Counted from the first letter of the stretch, positions 1-7,954 are shown. The stretch is 64,000 nucleotides of DNA from Cyanobium sp. FACHB-13342 (GCF_014697415.1 NZ_JACJRT010000011.1:1-64000), one strand, 5' to 3'. Made by a program: numbers and translations. Notes: a model not told the origin generated them from the sequence alone.

Positions 1-1203
1 ACCGCCAAAAAGCACGGCTTCACCTGCCTGCTCCACGAAAAGCCCTTCGCCGGCATCAACGGCTCCGGCAAGCACGTCAACTGGTCCATCGGCAACGCCA
101 CCCAGGGCAACCTCCTCGACCCCGGCCAGACACCCCACGACAACCTCCAGTTCCTCCTCTTCTGCGCCGCCGTCATCCGCGGCGTCCACTGCTACGGGCC
201 ATTGCTGCGTTCGGTGGTGGCCACGGCCGGCAACGACCATCGCCTCGGCGCCAATGAGGCCCCGCCAGCGATCATCTCGGTGTACCTCGGCAGCCAGCTC
301 GAGGACGTGTTCAACCAGATCCGCGAGGGCAACCTGCAGAGTTCCGCCAAGGGCGGCGTGATGACCCTGGGGGTCGACACCCTGCCGGAATTCACCAAGG
401 ATCCAGGCGACCGCAACCGCACCTCACCCTTCGCCTTCACCGGCAACCGCTTTGAGTTCCGCGCCGTTGGCTCCGGCCAGTCGGTGGCCGGGCCTCTGGT
501 GGCGATGAACACCGTGCTGGCCGACTCGATCGGCTGGATCGCCGACCGGCTGCAGAGCCAGCTGGACAGCGGCACATCCCTGGGCGAGGCGGCGTTCAAC
601 GTGCTGCAGCAGGTGATGCGCGAGCACGGCGCCGTGGTGTTCGGCGGCGATGGCTACTCCAGTGAATGGCACCGCCTGGCCGTCGAAGAGCGGGGCCTGG
701 AAAACCTGCGCAGCTGCGCCGATGCCCTGCCGGTGCTGCAGCGCCAGGACGTGCGGGAGCTGTTCGAGCGCCAGGGCGTGCTGAGTCTGGTGGAGCTGGA
801 GAGCCGTTTCGAGGTGTACAGCGAGCAATACGTGCTGGCCATCGAGGTGGAGGCGAAGCTGGCCCTCCAGATCGCCCGCACCCAGGTGTACCCGGCGGCG
901 GTTCGCTACCTGGGCGACCTAGGCAAGGCGCTGCAGGAGCAACAGGCGATGGGGCTCCACCCCAACCTCAGCCTGCGCAACCAGCTGGGCGAACTGCTCG
1001 AGCAGCTCAACAACGGCTGCGAGGCCCTGGAGCAGGGCCTCGGCAACGCTCCCCACGGCACCGAAGCCCACATGCGCCACTGCGCCGACACCCTGATGCC
1101 CCTGATCGGATCGCTGCGCGCCGCGGTGGATGGCCTCGAGCGCGTGGTGGACGACGAGCTCTGGCCCCTGCCCAGCTACCAGGAGATGCTGTTCATGCGC
1201 TGA
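1..1203 (+). CDS. glnN: Glutamine synthetase type III, C-terminal part (5' end outside window)
   Basis: The frame is open from base 1 and ends at TGA 1201-1203, so about 400 C-terminal residues are visible of a family that is usually about 700 residues. The start of the visible part carries the GSIII pattern KPFAGINGSGKH followed by NWS, and further on the conserved block ANEAPPAIIS. Both belong to the ATP/glutamate-binding core of GSIII (GlnN) rather than GlnA. The enzyme condenses glutamate and ammonia to glutamine in the cytoplasm. In cyanobacteria GlnN is typically an additional, nitrogen-starvation-induced synthetase. The C-terminal third is helical, as in GSIII. The promoter and N-terminus are not in the window, so regulation cannot be judged. 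Confidence 0.93.
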   Translation, partial: TAKKHGFTCLLHEKPFAGINGSGKHVNWSIGNATQGNLLDPGQTPHDNLQFLLFCAAVIRGVHCYGPLLRSVVATAGNDHRLGANEAPPAIISVYLGSQLEDVFNQIREGNLQSSAKGGVMTLGVDTLPEFTKDPGDRNRTSPFAFTGNRFEFRAVGSGQSVAGPLVAMNTVLADSIGWIADRLQSQLDSGTSLGEAAFNVLQQVMREHGAVVFGGDGYSSEWHRLAVEERGLENLRSCADALPVLQRQDVRELFERQGVLSLVELESRFEVYSEQYVLAIEVEAKLALQIARTQVYPAAVRYLGDLGKALQEQQAMGLHPNLSLRNQLGELLEQLNNGCEALEQGLGNAPHGTEAHMRHCADTLMPLIGSLRAAVDGLERVVDDELWPLPSYQEMLFMR

Positions 1204-1207
1204 GCTG

Positions 1208-1966
1208 TCACTGCGGGAACACATCAATACTCGCCCGTTCGATGTAGCTGGGGTCGGCCATGGTGTCGACCTCAAACCAGGTCCAATTGGCACTCGGCTC
1301 CGGGATGCGGCTCCCCAGCGGCCACTCGATCCGACGGCGCTGGTAGGTGAGACCAACGCAGGTGAGGGCCTCGTCATCCGCCATCAGCGACCACAGCACG
1401 TGCACCTCACCCCGGTCGTAGCTGATCGGGCTCTGCTGCACTCCGTGCTCTGGCAGCCAGCCCGGCAAAAGGGTGACGTGGGTGCGGTTCTCCCAGCAGA
1501 GGTAGGTGCCGTTATCCGTGGGATAGAACCAGCAGGTTTCGTTGGCCGCTTCCGCCAGGGGGAAACGATCCAGCAACTGCACGTCCTGCACCTGCAGGGG
1601 AGGTCCATCGACCGGGCGCGGGGCCTGGCCCTCAGGCCAGGCTGGGCCCCTCAGGGCATACACCCCGATCCACAGGGAGGGAACCTCCAGCAGGGGCACC
1701 ACCGCATCGCAGATCAGGGAGCGATGCTCCGAAGCAGCAGGTAGGGGGTCCTCGCCCCGGATGGTGGCGCAACCCGTGGCCACCAGGTCATCCAGGTTGC
1801 CCTGCCAATGATCAGGAAGACGGAACAGGCGCAGAGCGCGGCCCCTGTCGGGCCCCTGTCCCTGGGCAGCGACCAGATCGGACCAACCGAGACCGTCGCC
1901 GGGAAGCTGCCCGTCCCGAGCGAGCACAAAGGCGAGGGAGTGGAGCATCGGACCGAGTTGGTGCAA
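1208..1966 (-). CDS. Hypothetical protein, cyanobacterial; 5' end uncertain
   Basis: I do not recognise this roughly 252-aa protein. It has no clear membrane segment and no motif I can name. The C-terminal half is rich in aromatic residues and looks like a compact beta-rich fold. It is convergent with glnN, with 4 bp between the stop codons. The nominal start is TTG at 1966 and the first ATG is at 1948. The reading frame stays open and protein-like for 27 further codons upstream, containing no ATG, GTG or TTG, until a TGA at 2048-2050. That TGA is also the stop of the small membrane ORF upstream in the same frame. The real N-terminus may therefore lie further upstream, or the gene may be interrupted by this stop. 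Confidence 0.55.
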   Translation of the reverse strand: MHQLGPMLHSLAFVLARDGQLPGDGLGWSDLVAAQGQGPDRGRALRLFRLPDHWQGNLDDLVATGCATIRGEDPLPAASEHRSLICDAVVPLLEVPSLWIGVYALRGPAWPEGQAPRPVDGPPLQVQDVQLLDRFPLAEAANETCWFYPTDNGTYLCWENRTHVTLLPGWLPEHGVQQSPISYDRGEVHVLWSLMADDEALTCVGLTYQRRRIEWPLGSRIPEPSANWTWFEVDTMADPSYIERASIDVFPQ

Positions 1967-2047
1967 AACGGCAATGTCATCGGACCCTAGAAGCGCTGGG
2001 TCGCTGCAGTGGTGCGCTCCGATGCCAGCCGGGACCGATGACTCCGA

Positions 2048-2152
2048 TCAGACCCGCAACACCAGCTCGATGATCAGGAATCCCACCAGGGCCGCAAGAG
2101 CGAGCAGGGACGGCACCCGCATGGGTCTGGACAGCCCGAACTTCTTAAGCAA
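2048..2152 (-). CDS. Small single-helix membrane peptide, or N-terminal part of the downstream gene
   Basis: Reading from TTG 2152 gives 34 residues; from ATG 2122 it gives 24. A basic N-terminus (LKKFGLSRPMR) precedes one hydrophobic helix (LLALAALVGFLIIELVL) and the ORF ends at TGA 2048-2050. It has the layout of a signal anchor or a small thylakoid-type membrane peptide, but it matches none of the small photosystem subunits I know. It is in exactly the same frame as the gene ending at 1208, separated only by the TGA and 27 sense codons. It could therefore be the broken-off anchor of that protein rather than an independent gene. Confidence 0.35.
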   Translation of the reverse strand: MLKKFGLSRPMRVPSLLALAALVGFLIIELVLRV

Positions 2153-2232
2153 ATCCTAAGGGGGATCGCCCGGGGTTGGTCCGTCCCAGGCCTGAGAGAC
2201 TGCTCCAGACAGATCTTGTAACCCTTCTGCTG

Positions 2233-2436
2233 ATGTCCAGCCGTGACGGCAGCCACAGCACAGCCCTCAGCCTGCTGCTTCTGCTGGGCCTGGCCATCGG
2301 CCTGCACGTGTATGCCATACGGGTGAAGGACGTTCAGCCCTCGCGCCGGCTGCCGGTGACAAGCTTGAGCCCGGATGGATCCAATCCCGTTGCCGGCTCC
2401 CAGTCGAGCCGCATCGAGCGGTTGATTGAGCAGTAA
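2233..2436 (+). CDS. Small membrane protein, hypothetical
   Basis: A 67-aa ORF starting at ATG 2233. A short polar N-terminus (MSSRDGSHSTA) is followed by one strongly hydrophobic helix (about residues 10-25) and a hydrophilic tail of about 40 residues rich in Ser, Pro and Arg. This predicts a single-pass protein with a soluble C-terminal tail. The frame is open further upstream to 2176, but the ATG directly before the helix is the natural start. It is transcribed divergently from the small minus-strand membrane ORF at 2048-2152. No family is recognised. Confidence 0.5.
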   Translation: MSSRDGSHSTALSLLLLLGLAIGLHVYAIRVKDVQPSRRLPVTSLSPDGSNPVAGSQSSRIERLIEQ

Positions 2437-2462
2437 GGCCCCGGGAGGGCACCCGTGACCGT

Positions 2463-2822
2463 TCAACGCTCGAAGGCGAGCCCCACCAAGGATCGGGCGT
2501 CTCCCCTCACCTGCCAACAGCCCTTGACGGGCCGGTAGCCACACCCCCGGCCATGGGCTTGGGTGATCAGCACACCATGGCTTCCCGGCGCCAGGTTCAG
2601 ACGGGGGTCAACCCAAACGGCCACGCCCCCGGCACTGAAATTGGCGATCTCCACAGGAATGGCGGGCAACACCCGGCCTTCCCACTGCAGCCAACCCTCC
2701 ATGGGCTGCTCCACGGGCCAGCGCTGTCCCTCCCGCTCGTTGGCGGGAACAACCCTGTAGCGCCTGCGCCGAGCCCCCGCTTGCAGACCAGGCCGTAGAC
2801 GAAATCGTGCCCAAGACCCCAT
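2463..2822 (-). CDS. PilZ-domain protein (putative c-di-GMP receptor)
   Basis: A 119-aa protein. A basic N-terminal arm contains the RxxxR element (RRRRYR) and the beta-barrel contains NFSAGG, an intact (D/N)xSxxG motif. These are the two c-di-GMP-contacting elements of PilZ domains, so ligand binding is plausible. There is no other domain, so it should work as a stand-alone receptor acting on a partner protein. It lies 9 bp downstream of the HTH gene on the same strand and is probably co-transcribed with it. A GGDEF-EAL protein about 10 kb away could supply or remove the ligand. The molecular output is unknown. Confidence 0.75.
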   Translation of the reverse strand: MGSWARFRLRPGLQAGARRRRYRVVPANEREGQRWPVEQPMEGWLQWEGRVLPAIPVEIANFSAGGVAVWVDPRLNLAPGSHGVLITQAHGRGCGYRPVKGCWQVRGDARSLVGLAFER

Positions 2823-2831
2823 ACAGCCTCC

Positions 2832-3410
2832 TCAGCGACGGACGGCCGGAGCGCACCCGGATGGACTTTTCTCAACCTTAGACCCACTCGAGCCCAAGAG
2901 GGTCGAGCGAAGCGCGCTGAAGACCGGATGGTCCGCCAGCTCGCGGCGCACAACCAAAAAGCCCCCCTGCAGCTCGCAAGCCGCCAAACCATCCCATTCA
3001 CCCATCGCCGCCGGTTGATGCTTGGTGAGCCAGCCATCGATGACGCGCGATTCCACCAACCTCCACGACCGCTCCTGCGGAGCCGTCTCGGCAGGGACGG
3101 CAATCCAGCCACTGGACGCCAGGCGAGGCAGAAGGCCTTCGAAGCCTGGAGCGAGCTCCAACCGCAGCTCCGAGCCCCGCAACAGCCGGTGCAACTGGTG
3201 AACCTCCCGCTCCAGATCGAGCAACACGGTGGAACCGCCCAGTCGCCAGCCTGCTGGATCCCGAGCCAGGGTCACCCCAAAGGCCTCAGCGGCCTCTTGG
3301 GCACGACGCGAAATCGAAGACTGATGGCAACCACAGAATTCAGCCGCCCGATAGCCACTGTTGAGCCATATCAGAAAATCGAGGGCATCCAAAGCCTCCG
3401 GGGTAACCAA
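2832..3410 (-). CDS. Helix-turn-helix transcriptional regulator, LysR-like N-terminus
   Basis: A 192-aa protein. Residues about 5-45 form a clear HTH with the pattern of a LysR-type DNA-binding head: a helix, then GYRAAEFCGCHQSSISRRAQ as turn and recognition helix. A linker helix rich in Leu, Glu and Arg follows. The remainder (about 100 aa) is shorter than a full LysR effector domain (total usually about 300 aa), so it is either a reduced or a different sensor. The start is TTG 3410, the only start codon after an in-frame TGA. The AT-rich region upstream (3425-3540) is its likely promoter and possible target site. It precedes the PilZ gene at 2463-2822. Confidence 0.65.
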   Translation of the reverse strand: MVTPEALDALDFLIWLNSGYRAAEFCGCHQSSISRRAQEAAEAFGVTLARDPAGWRLGGSTVLLDLEREVHQLHRLLRGSELRLELAPGFEGLLPRLASSGWIAVPAETAPQERSWRLVESRVIDGWLTKHQPAAMGEWDGLAACELQGGFLVVRRELADHPVFSALRSTLLGSSGSKVEKSPSGCAPAVRR

Positions 3411-3424
3411 GAATGAAGAAGTCG

Positions 3425-3540
3425 AGCTGCATCACTATAAACAGATAGAGAAAATTGGCGCCTAAATGTATCGAGAGATGCCCAAGTTGCTAATATAGTT
3501 ATTCGCCAAGTGAATACACGCTTGCCTTTGCCGGATAACG
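3425..3540. promoter_or_regulatory. AT-rich divergent promoter region
   Basis: This stretch is distinctly AT-rich against a GC-rich background. It lies between the HTH regulator (minus) and the second PilZ-like gene (plus). It contains -10-like hexamers in both directions: TAATAT at 3491-3496 on the plus strand and TATAGT on the minus strand at 3434-3439. No convincing -35 element was found for either. It is the natural place for a shared operator of the HTH regulator. Confidence 0.4.
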
Positions 3541-3654
3541 AGCCGCCTGGGCTGGAGGGTGGCGGGTGGCGGGGCCCGCCCCGCGGGTTTGCGATACTGC
3601 GCCCGAGTCAAGAGACACCGTGCCGCAGTCGCGGACCGGAGGATACGGACCCCC

Positions 3655-4104
3655 ATGGCCAAGGACAGCCAGCCTCCCTTCCGGGCCCCAGGTCGGGATC
3701 GCCGTGGAGAGGCGGATCGACGCGCAAGCCGCCGGGACGACAGCAAGGGCTCAGACCGCCGGGGAACGCCTCGACGGGCCTATCTCCGTCGCCCCGCTCC
3801 CATGGGGAGCGGGGCCATGCAGGGTGAGCTCGTCGATGCGGCGGGGGGTCGCTGGATCTTCAAGGTCTGGGACCTGGGAGAAGGAGGCGTGTGCGTCTTC
3901 ACCCAGACCAGCATCGACAACCTGGACGGCAGCAGCATCCAGCTGACCATTTTTGATCGCTTCGAACGGATCGATCACCGGATGGAAGCCCGGCTGGCCT
4001 GGCAAGCCCAGGAAGGCATTACCTATTTTCTCGGCCTGGCCTTCGAAACACCGATCGAGTCCGGGCTCTTCTACGACCGCTACCTGGCCCCCACCAAAAG
4101 CTGA
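3655..4104 (+). CDS. PilZ-like domain protein
   Basis: A 149-aa protein starting at ATG 3655. The first 45 residues are a highly charged, disordered stretch full of Arg, Asp and Gly. The RxxxR element (RRAYLRR) follows, then the beta-barrel containing DLGEGG in place of the usual (D/N)xSxxG. The serine is thus replaced by glycine, which may weaken or abolish c-di-GMP binding. The C-terminus ends in a further strand-helix part. It is divergent from the HTH-PilZ pair across an AT-rich promoter region, so the two PilZ-type proteins may be co-regulated. Assignment to PilZ rests on these motifs and the fold pattern. Confidence 0.6.
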   Translation: MAKDSQPPFRAPGRDRRGEADRRASRRDDSKGSDRRGTPRRAYLRRPAPMGSGAMQGELVDAAGGRWIFKVWDLGEGGVCVFTQTSIDNLDGSSIQLTIFDRFERIDHRMEARLAWQAQEGITYFLGLAFETPIESGLFYDRYLAPTKS

Positions 4105-4158
4105 GTTCTTGGCCTGGCACGCCATGGCCGAAAGTGGGGGAATTGCCTCTCGCATCCC

Positions 4159-4524
4159 ATGGGTCTCGTCGCCACCGCCCCGTCCGTCCGTCAGACCCCG
4201 ACGGCCGCGGATCCGGATGCTGAGCACAAGGGATTCGGGGGATCCGGCCCAGCCCGCTCCGGCCGCCGCAAGGGGGGGCGCAAACGCAGTCCAGCCCTCA
4301 GCAAGGCCGACTGGGGCCCCCTCGGCAAACATCCGGATCTCGACTCCATCGTGGCGCGGCAACGGCTGGAGCTCCCCCTGGCCGGACGCCTCAGCTCCAG
4401 CGAGGTGAACCGAGCCTGGAAACGGGCGGCGGCGGCACACCATCCCGACCGCGGCGGCAGCCACGACACGATGCAGCGGGTGAACGGGGCGCGGGACCAA
4501 CTGCTGGGGCGCCAGGAGGACTGA
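4159..4524 (+). CDS. J-domain (DnaJ-like) small protein
   Basis: A 121-aa protein. The first 60 residues are low-complexity and rich in Ser, Pro, Gly and Lys. The last 60 form a J-domain with the invariant HPD motif (AAAHHPDRGG) between helices II and III. The HPD tripeptide stimulates the ATPase of DnaK-type chaperones. No G/F region, zinc-binding region or substrate-binding domain is present, so it is a J-domain-only co-chaperone with an unknown client. It follows the PilZ-like gene by 54 bp on the same strand. The start is GTG or ATG near 4159. Confidence 0.7.
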   Translation: MGLVATAPSVRQTPTAADPDAEHKGFGGSGPARSGRRKGGRKRSPALSKADWGPLGKHPDLDSIVARQRLELPLAGRLSSSEVNRAWKRAAAAHHPDRGGSHDTMQRVNGARDQLLGRQED

Positions 4525-4631
4525 TCCCCAGAACACCCCGGAGCGGATCAGATTGGGATTGAACCTCCCAGCACCACCCCATCAGCCCCCCAACCCCAGG
4601 CACCGCGCCCCCCCGAGACCCCACGCCCCTG

Positions 4632-5207
4632 GTGCTCGTGCACGGGCTGCTGGATAGCCCCCGGGTGTTCAACGCGCTGAAACAGCGCCTGGGCGAGCAG
4701 CGCCAGCCCCTGCTGATCCCCGATCTACCGCTGCGCCTGGGGCTCACGCCCGTGCCGGAGGCCGCCGAACTGCTGGGCAGTCACATCGAGGCGGCGTTTG
4801 GGCTGGAGCAACCCGTCGACCTGCTGGGCTTCTCCATCGGCGGGGTGATCGCCCGCACCTGGATCCAGCTGCTGGGCGGCCATCGGCGCACCCGTCGCTT
4901 CATCAGCGTGGGCAGCCCCCAACAGGGCACGCTTACAGCCCAGCCCTGGCCTGGGAGGCTGCTGGCGGGCATCGCCGATCTGAAGTGGGGCAGTCCCCTG
5001 CTGGAGCAGCTCAACGGCAACCTCGACACCCTGGCGGGCGTGGAGTGCTGCAGCTTCTATTCCGCCATCGACCTGGCGGTGCTGCCGGGCTGGCGGGCGG
5101 TGCTGCCACTCGGGCGCACCCAGATGTTGCCGGTGTGGGCCCATCCCCAGCTGCTGCGTGCTCCCCAATCGGTGCAACTGCTGGCCGAAGAACTCCTGCG
5201 GCCATGA
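4632..5207 (+). CDS. Alpha/beta hydrolase (lipase/esterase-like)
   Basis: A 191-aa protein. It begins with the oxyanion-hole strand LVHGLLDSP, and the nucleophile elbow is GFSIGG (GxSxG) about 70 residues in. That elbow is typical of triacylglycerol-lipase or PGAP1-like hydrolases. A serine hydrolase acting on an ester is predicted; the substrate is unknown. The GTG start at 4632 puts the start immediately at the first beta strand. There is no other start codon upstream before a stop, so a few residues could be missing if CTG is used. Its stop overlaps the start of the next gene (ATGA), which indicates translational coupling with the CrtO-type acyltransferase. Confidence 0.75.
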   Translation: MLVHGLLDSPRVFNALKQRLGEQRQPLLIPDLPLRLGLTPVPEAAELLGSHIEAAFGLEQPVDLLGFSIGGVIARTWIQLLGGHRRTRRFISVGSPQQGTLTAQPWPGRLLAGIADLKWGSPLLEQLNGNLDTLAGVECCSFYSAIDLAVLPGWRAVLPLGRTQMLPVWAHPQLLRAPQSVQLLAEELLRP

Positions 5208-5677
5208 CCACTCCCCTGTCACCCCTGATGGCCCTGCTCACCAGCATCCTGGGCTGGCTGCTGTGGAGTGGGGTGGTGGGGGCGCTGGCCAATCGCCTGC
5301 CGCTCCCCTGGCTGGCGCGGAGCCGGGTGCTGTGGCAACGGCCCTGGCCGGAATCCCTGCAGAGCTATGAACGGCGCTGGGCGATCCGCCGCTGGAAACC
5401 CTGGCTGCCCGATGCCGGCAACGCGCTGCCCAATGGGGTGGCCAAGGCCAGCTTGGTGGGCCGCGATCGCCGCAACCTGGAACGGCTCGTGCTCGAAACC
5501 CGGCGGGCCGAGTTGGTGCACCTGGCCCTGTGGCCGTTCTGGATCGCCACAGCCCTGTGGCTGCCGCCGCTGGGGGTGCTGATCAATCTGGGCTTCGCCA
5601 CCCTGTTCAACCTGCCCTGCCTGTGGGTGCAGCGCTACAACCGCCTGCGGCTGCAGCAGCTGCTCGGCCGCCCCTGA
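5204..5677 (+). CDS. CrtO-family (glycosyl-4,4'-diaponeurosporenoate) acyltransferase-like membrane protein
   Basis: A 157-aa protein with a hydrophobic N-terminal helix (about residues 8-30) and two more membrane segments near residues 105-145. The central part has the family signature W-K-x-W-L-P-D-A-G, then LETRRAELVH and, near the end, NLPC followed by QRYNRLR. These match the acyltransferase family best known from staphyloxanthin synthesis. In cyanobacteria the substrate is not established; acylation of a glycosylated carotenoid or other glycolipid is possible. It is translationally coupled (ATGA) to the hydrolase before it, which suggests a paired acyl-transfer/acyl-release role. That pairing is inference. 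Confidence 0.7.
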   Translation: MTTPLSPLMALLTSILGWLLWSGVVGALANRLPLPWLARSRVLWQRPWPESLQSYERRWAIRRWKPWLPDAGNALPNGVAKASLVGRDRRNLERLVLETRRAELVHLALWPFWIATALWLPPLGVLINLGFATLFNLPCLWVQRYNRLRLQQLLGRP

Positions 5678-5691
5678 GCTGGATCCAGCCA

Positions 5692-7896
5692 TCAGGGGCC
5701 CAGATCGGTGGCCGCCAAGGCCAGTTCCACCACCAGGCCGGCGTCTTCACTGTGCTGGCCAAGCCGCAGCCGGTGGGGCCCCGCCTCGAGCCAGAAGCGG
5801 CTGGTGGCCTCATCGAAATAGGCCAACCGGCGCAGGGGAATCGCCAGGCTGAGCCGCTGGCACCCGCCAGGCTCAAGGCTCACCCGGCCAAAACCCACCA
5901 GGGTGCGCCGGGGGCGTTCCAGCACAAGCCCCGGTGGTTCGACGTAGACCTGCACCACCCCCTCACTGGCCATGGCCCCGTCGTTGTGCAGCGTCACCCC
6001 AACCCGCAGCGCCGGGTGGGGACCACCGGGGCTGAGCTCGGCCTCCGCAGCGCTGAGGCGCAGGGCGGCGTAGGAGAGGCCGAAGCCAAAGGGAAAGGCG
6101 GCCGGATGGCCGTCGCGCTGGAGCCGGCGGTAGCCGTGCCAGAGGTCGTAGTGCACCTGGGGGGCCCGGGGCTCGAACGGGGGCAGGTGGTTGGCGCTGG
6201 TGGGGATGGCGAAGGGCAGGCGCCCGGAGGGCGACACCGCACCAAACACCACATCAGCCAGGGCCTCGCCGCCCCGCTCGCCCGGATACCAGAGCAGCAA
6301 AATCGCCGGCACGGCGCGGCGCCAGGCCTCCATCAGGATCGCGCCGCCGCCCATCAGCACCACCACCGTGCGGGGGTTGGCCGCCACCACCGCCTCGATC
6401 AGGGCCACCTGCGCGGCGGGGAGCTCCAGCTGGGTGCGGTCGCCGGCGGCGAAGTCTCCCCCCTGGCGGGCAGAGCCGTAGCTGGTGAGGGCCGCAATCG
6501 CCCGGGCCACCGGCGGCCACCAACGGCGCAGCAGGGGGTGGGGGGCCGGCATCTGGCGCAGGATCGGGGCGATGTCGCCGGGGTGGATGTGCTCCCCCTC
6601 CAGGCGCCAGTCCAGGCCGAGCACCAGCAGGGCCGTGTCACAGCGAGCCGCCAGGGCAATGGCCTCCTGGAGATGCTCGCCGCTGGCGTGGTGCACCGCT
6701 CCCGGCGCAGCGACCGCCCGCAGCCCCTCCAAGGGCGTCACCACCACCCCCGGCTCGGGCCGGGTGTCGGAGGAGCCCCGGTCGCCCAGGTTGGCCACCG
6801 CGGCGAGGGGGCCGATCACCGCCAGGGAGCGGGCCGGATCGAGCGGGAGCAGGGCCGGCGCGCCATGGGGAGCACGTTCTGGAGCCTCGTTTTGGAGCAG
6901 CACGATCGCCTTGGTGGCCGCCTCCCGCGCCAGGGCGCGGTGCTCGGGGCAGCCCCGCAGGCTGACGGGGTAGGTCCCCTGCGGCACCGCCAACTGCACC
7001 CGCAGCTGGCGCAGCACGGCGTCGTCAATCCGATCCAGGCAGAGGCGTCCATCGGCCAGGGCCTGCTCCAGGCCGCCGGCAAAGATCATCCGGAACGGCA
7101 TCTCCAGGTCCTGGCCGGCCCGCACCGCCGCCACGCCATCGCGCACCCCGAAGATGAAGTCGGTCACGACGAAACCGCGGAACCCCCAGCGCTGCTTGAG
7201 GATCGCCGTGAGCAGCTCCGGGTGCTGGCCGCACCATTCGCCATTCACCCGGTTGTAGGCGCTCATCACCGAGCCCGCCCCCGCCTCGACGCAGTCGCGG
7301 AAATGGGGCAGATACAACTCATGCAGCACCCGCTCACTCACCTGCACGTCCACCAGGAAGCGGGAGCTGTCGATCGAGTTGAGGGCCAGGTGTTTGACGC
7401 AGGCCACGGCATGGCGCTGGATGCCGCGGGTGCAGGCTGCCCCCAGATCGCCGAGCAGCACCGGATCTTCACCGTAGGTCTCCTGGGCCCGGCCCCAGCC
7501 GGGGTGGCGCAGCAGGTTGACGCACACCGCCGCCAACCAGTTGGCGCCGAAGCTACGGGCCTCCCGCGCCATGGCCTCGCCGATCCGCTCCTCCAGGTCG
7601 ACGTCCCAGCAGGCACCGCGGGCGATCGGCGGCGGGAAGGTGGTGGCGCCACCCTGGAGCACCACCCCCCGCGGGCCATCGACGAACTGCAACCCGGCCA
7701 GACCCAGGCGGGGCACGGCCCCGGCGGGCCAGGGATGGACGTGGGAGGCATCGCGGCTGGCGATGTCCACCATGCCGGGCCAGAAGTCGGTGTCGCCCTC
7801 GAGCAGGGCGAGCTTCTCGGCACTGCTGAGCTGAGCCAGCACTGCTTCGGCCCGGCGCTCGGCCGCTTCAGCCCCAACCTCGGGCGACACCGCCAT
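5692..7896 (-). CDS. Glycoside hydrolase family 3 (beta-glucosidase-type)
   Basis: A 734-aa protein with full GH3 architecture. The N-terminal (alpha/beta)8 domain carries the substrate-binding KHLALNS element and the nucleophile region VVTDFIFG (Asp at about residue 246). The (alpha/beta)6 sandwich with LVLGLDWRLEGE follows, and a C-terminal fibronectin-III-like domain ends the protein. The enzyme cleaves beta-glucosides or beta-xylosides. There is no signal peptide, so it is probably cytoplasmic. The start chosen is ATG 7896, preceded by GGGAG; the frame is open about 20 codons further but without a good site. It is convergent with the acyltransferase and lies next to a tRNA gene region. 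Confidence 0.9.
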   Translation of the reverse strand: MAVSPEVGAEAAERRAEAVLAQLSSAEKLALLEGDTDFWPGMVDIASRDASHVHPWPAGAVPRLGLAGLQFVDGPRGVVLQGGATTFPPPIARGACWDVDLEERIGEAMAREARSFGANWLAAVCVNLLRHPGWGRAQETYGEDPVLLGDLGAACTRGIQRHAVACVKHLALNSIDSSRFLVDVQVSERVLHELYLPHFRDCVEAGAGSVMSAYNRVNGEWCGQHPELLTAILKQRWGFRGFVVTDFIFGVRDGVAAVRAGQDLEMPFRMIFAGGLEQALADGRLCLDRIDDAVLRQLRVQLAVPQGTYPVSLRGCPEHRALAREAATKAIVLLQNEAPERAPHGAPALLPLDPARSLAVIGPLAAVANLGDRGSSDTRPEPGVVVTPLEGLRAVAAPGAVHHASGEHLQEAIALAARCDTALLVLGLDWRLEGEHIHPGDIAPILRQMPAPHPLLRRWWPPVARAIAALTSYGSARQGGDFAAGDRTQLELPAAQVALIEAVVAANPRTVVVLMGGGAILMEAWRRAVPAILLLWYPGERGGEALADVVFGAVSPSGRLPFAIPTSANHLPPFEPRAPQVHYDLWHGYRRLQRDGHPAAFPFGFGLSYAALRLSAAEAELSPGGPHPALRVGVTLHNDGAMASEGVVQVYVEPPGLVLERPRRTLVGFGRVSLEPGGCQRLSLAIPLRRLAYFDEATSRFWLEAGPHRLRLGQHSEDAGLVVELALAATDLGP

Positions 7897-7954
7897 GGGG
7901 GCTCCCTGCTGCCCTGAGGCTAGGAAGGCCGGATCTCGCCGGCCAGGACACAAC

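Noticed and set aside
5530-7917. A 795-aa ORF on the plus strand
   Set aside because: It is antisense to the GH3 gene, whose motifs are clear. The plus frame is rich in Gly, His, Gln and Arg, as expected from the complement of high-GC codons.
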